From Candidatus Sulfotelmatobacter sp. (GTDB taxonomy: Bacteria; Acidobacteriota; Terriglobia; Terriglobales; Acidobacteriaceae): a DNA stretch of 17,059 bases. The position numbers and the translations under genes were made by a program. Each line of letters opens with the position of its first letter. Positions within the stretch are counted from its first letter, which is position 1. The DNA is taken from positions 1 to 17,059 of the forward strand of contig JASICF010000173.1 in the NCBI GenBank assembly GCA_030044775.1, given 5' to 3'. This document shows positions 14,702 through 17,059 of this stretch, in pieces. The notes below the pieces were generated by a model, which did no database searches, was not told the origin of the DNA, and saw nothing but the letters and a program-made list of their open reading frames with translations.

Positions 14702-15733
14702 ATGCAAATCGGAATGATAGGACTGGGACGGATGGGCTCTTACATGGTGCAGCGGCTGTTGAGGGCCGGTCACGAATGCGTTGTCTACGACACTCATCCG
14801 CAAAACATGCAGGAACTCGCGGGAAAAGGTGCGCGCACCTCCAGCAGCCTGGCGGATTTCGTGAAGAAATTGAGTAAGCCTCGAGCGGTCTGGATGATGG
14901 TGCCGGCGGCGGTTGTCGATTCAGTATTAGCTTCGCTCACTCCCGTACTCGAAGCGGACGACATCGTGATCGACGGTGGAAATTCCTATTACCATGACGA
15001 TATTCGCCGCGCCGGCGAATTGAAGAGCAAGGGAATTCACTACGTGGATTGTGGCACCAGCGGAGGTGTGTGGGGCCTGGAGCGCGGGTACTGCCTGATG
15101 ATAGGCGGAGAGGAGACAGTTGTGGCTCACCTCGATCCTATCTTTAAGTCGCTTGCCCCGGGGGTCGCTTCTGCAGCAAGGACGCCCGGCCGAACCGGAG
15201 AGCCTTCGACCTCGGAAAATGGCTATCTCCGCTGCGGTCCCAACGGCGCCGGCCATTTCGTCAAGATGGTGCACAACGGAATCGAATACGGCATGATGGC
15301 AGCCTTTGCCGAGGGATTGAACATCATCAAACATGCAAACGAGGGTAAGATGAAGCGCGAACTGGATGCCGAGACTACGCCCCTCCGCCATCCAGAACTC
15401 TATCAGTACGACATAAATGTCTCTGAAGTCGCGGAGGTCTGGCGCCGGGGCAGCGTGATTGGATCCTGGTTGCTCGATCTCACAGCTGCGGCGTTGCGGA
15501 ACAATCCCGATCTTTCGAACTTTGCTGGCCGGGTGTCAGATTCCGGTGAAGGACGGTGGACGGTGCAGGCAGCTGTAGATGAGGGAATCCCGGCGCCGGT
15601 TATCAGTGCAGCTCTCTTTACGCGTTTTGCTTCACGCGGCAACGAGGAATATGCCGGCAAATTACTTTCCGCCATGCGCTACCAATTCGGCGGTCATGTG
15701 GAAAAAGCCGGCGGCGAGCCGGAAGCGGCATGA
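14702..15733 (+). CDS. gnd: 6-phosphogluconate dehydrogenase, decarboxylating, short type
   Basis: A 343-residue cytoplasmic enzyme that converts 6-phospho-D-gluconate to ribulose 5-phosphate and CO2 with NAD(P)+ reduction. The Rossmann motif GLGRMG (7-12) is followed by VVYD, where the acidic residue (Asp30) at the end of strand 2 hints at NAD preference. DGGNSYY (91-97), CGTSGGVWG (117-125) and the substrate/catalytic block KMVHNGIEY (188-196) are diagnostic. SGEGRWT (281-287) lies in the C-terminal helix domain. The length fits the short type (about 300-340 residues, YqeC/GndA-like) rather than the 470-residue enzyme. GAGGAGG at 14688-14694 with a 7-nt gap sets the start. It is divergent from the M1-like gene and converges with the transporter. 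Confidence 0.93.
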   Translation: MQIGMIGLGRMGSYMVQRLLRAGHECVVYDTHPQNMQELAGKGARTSSSLADFVKKLSKPRAVWMMVPAAVVDSVLASLTPVLEADDIVIDGGNSYYHDDIRRAGELKSKGIHYVDCGTSGGVWGLERGYCLMIGGEETVVAHLDPIFKSLAPGVASAARTPGRTGEPSTSENGYLRCGPNGAGHFVKMVHNGIEYGMMAAFAEGLNIIKHANEGKMKRELDAETTPLRHPELYQYDINVSEVAEVWRRGSVIGSWLLDLTAAALRNNPDLSNFAGRVSDSGEGRWTVQAAVDEGIPAPVISAALFTRFASRGNEEYAGKLLSAMRYQFGGHVEKAGGEPEAA

Positions 15734-15743
15734 GTTGGCACGG

Positions 15744-17051
15744 CTAGCTGCCGGCCTGCGGTTCGGGAATGGTTTCAATTCGGCCCAGGAGAGTCGCATA
15801 GCCCGCAATGCCGAGCAAAAGAACGGCGGTTGCAACGGCGAATGCCGGCTTGAACGAATGAGTTGCTGAGACGAGGTAGCCGGTAACGATCGGCGCGGAA
15901 ATAGCGGCGAGCTGGCCGGAGAAATTCGCAATTCCGCTAACCGCGCCAACGGCGTCGCCGGGAGAAATCAGCGAGGGCACGGTCCAGGCCACCGGCGCCA
16001 TTGCCGCCAGACCGGATAAAGCGATGCTGACGCAGATCAGCGCAGGCCATAGACTCGTGGCTCGAGCTGTGCCGAGAATGGCCAGTCCCATGGCCATTCC
16101 ACCCATCATGACACTTTGACGCACCCGGTTCGCGTTCCAGCCGCGCAGAATCAGGGCGTCGACGAGCAGCCCTCCGATCAGGAGATCGCTCAGGCCAGCC
16201 AGCAACCACGGCGCGCTCGTATACAGGACGGAGTGAAACAGGTCCGCATGAAGGGATAACGAAAGATAGCTGGGCAACCAATTCAACAATAAATAAAACG
16301 TGTAGTTGTAAGCGCCCCATCCCAGGGCAAGGCCGTAAACCTTCGGCTGACGCAACAAATAAGCGAGCGAAACCTTGCGGCCACTTTTACCGATCGGTGA
16401 AATGCCCGGCCCGGCAGATAGGTCTTGCGGAGCCGGCTCTGCCGCCGGCGGATCGCGATAGGTGCCATAGAACAGAATGAAGTAGAAGACGCTGGCAAAG
16501 CCTGTGGCGGCGAAGCTCCAGCGCCAGCCGAAACGCAGGAGCAGCAGGCCCAGAATGGGTACGCCGACGGCAGTGGAGAACTTTGCGGCCGAGTCGGTAA
16601 TCGCCATCGCCAGGCTCCGCTCTTTGTGTGCAAACCACGCTCCAATGGCTTTTGCGTTCGCCGGAAAAGTGGGTGCTTCGCTGACTCCGAGAAGCAGCCG
16701 CGCCGCCACGAACCAGCTGATCCCGGGAGCCAGTGCGGCGCCGAAGCAGGCGACACTCCAAAGCAGAATGCTGATTCGTTCAACGCGCCGAATGCCGACG
16801 CGGTCGAGAAGAACGCCCGAAGGCATTTGCATCAGAGCATAGGTCCAACTGTAGGCGCTGGAAAGATAACCGAACCCGACGAGCGAGAGTCCGAACGACA
16901 GGTTCAGCGCTTCGCGCGAAACGGAAAGATTGATCCGATCGAAAAAGTTAACCAGAACCCCAAACGCGAGCAGGAAGGCAATTGGCCATCGCTTATGGGA
17001 CGTAACGGGGTGTGCCGCCGCCTGACTCGTCAGGCTGTGCTCGCCGGTCAT
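15744..17051 (-). CDS. MFS transporter, ACS (anion:cation symporter) type, sugar-acid uptake
   Basis: A 435-residue inner-membrane protein with the usual 12-helix MFS pattern. The N-terminus is hydrophilic, and helix 1 ends in NFFDRINLSVS, the typical ACS (YxDRxNLS-like) signature of hexuronate, galactonate and glucarate carriers. The A-like motif LLDRVGIRRVER lies between helices 2 and 3, and RLLLGVSEAPTFPANAKAIG matches the ACS helix-4 motif. A long central loop (about 200-228, Pro/Ala/Gly-rich) separates the halves. The likely substrate is a sugar acid taken up with protons. The ATG at 17051 leaves only 8 bp of upstream sequence in the window. Its stop is 10 bp from that of the 6-phosphogluconate dehydrogenase gene, which fits a functional link to gluconate-type substrates. 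Confidence 0.88.
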   Translation of the reverse strand: MTGEHSLTSQAAAHPVTSHKRWPIAFLLAFGVLVNFFDRINLSVSREALNLSFGLSLVGFGYLSSAYSWTYALMQMPSGVLLDRVGIRRVERISILLWSVACFGAALAPGISWFVAARLLLGVSEAPTFPANAKAIGAWFAHKERSLAMAITDSAAKFSTAVGVPILGLLLLRFGWRWSFAATGFASVFYFILFYGTYRDPPAAEPAPQDLSAGPGISPIGKSGRKVSLAYLLRQPKVYGLALGWGAYNYTFYLLLNWLPSYLSLSLHADLFHSVLYTSAPWLLAGLSDLLIGGLLVDALILRGWNANRVRQSVMMGGMAMGLAILGTARATSLWPALICVSIALSGLAAMAPVAWTVPSLISPGDAVGAVSGIANFSGQLAAISAPIVTGYLVSATHSFKPAFAVATAVLLLGIAGYATLLGRIETIPEPQAGS

Positions 17052-17059
17052 GGGTCAAG

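Overview
The window looks like a chromosomal segment of a soil Acidobacteriota (Terriglobales/Koribacter-like). This rests on general family knowledge: NHL-propeller proteins ending in an ASH-type domain plus an Ig-like domain, M1 peptidase-like proteins with HEAT tails, small PAS-LuxR regulators beside secreted Cys-rich proteins, and moderately high GC. No 16S or other marker gene is present, so the assignment is inference. I see no CRISPR array, tRNA, rRNA, transposase or prophage gene.

Left part (1-2843). A minus-strand group reads a Tat-exported metallophosphoesterase, then a type-1 copper cupredoxin, then the start of an ECF sigma factor that runs off the left edge. The last two are 17 bp apart, so this looks like one transcription unit joining an exported enzyme, a copper protein and a regulator. 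A four-helix DUF2231-like membrane protein follows, also on minus. Between it and the next gene lie the 3' remnant of a gene resembling an anti-sigma factor (plus strand) and a small palindromic repeat element.

Middle (2844-10570). A 995-residue exported protein carries 12 NHL-type repeats (probably two six-bladed propellers), an ASH/choice-of-anchor-D-like domain and an Ig-like domain. It is followed by a secreted protein of unknown function on minus and a divergent 87-residue cytosolic protein on plus. A PAS-LuxR regulator with paired GC-rich palindromes upstream comes next. Then come a short array of 15-bp repeats, a secreted eight-cysteine protein, and a periplasmic protein with a SurA-like N-terminal region joined to a DsbA-like thioredoxin domain (CPYC). 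A strong terminator closes this block. The layout suggests the regulator and its repeat array control the Cys-rich protein and an oxidoreductase that could act on it.

Right part (10571-17059). This is carbohydrate and peptide metabolism in two convergent pairs: a Gfo/Idh/MocA dehydrogenase facing an M1-like peptidase with HEAT repeats, and a short-type 6-phosphogluconate dehydrogenase facing an ACS-type MFS sugar-acid transporter. The two dehydrogenases and the transporter fit uptake and oxidation of sugar acids. The M1-like protein is the most unusual gene here. Its zinc motif reads HELGQH instead of HExxH, its GAMEN box reads GGQEN, and the catalytic Tyr position is His. It is therefore either a pseudo-enzyme or has an altered metal site.
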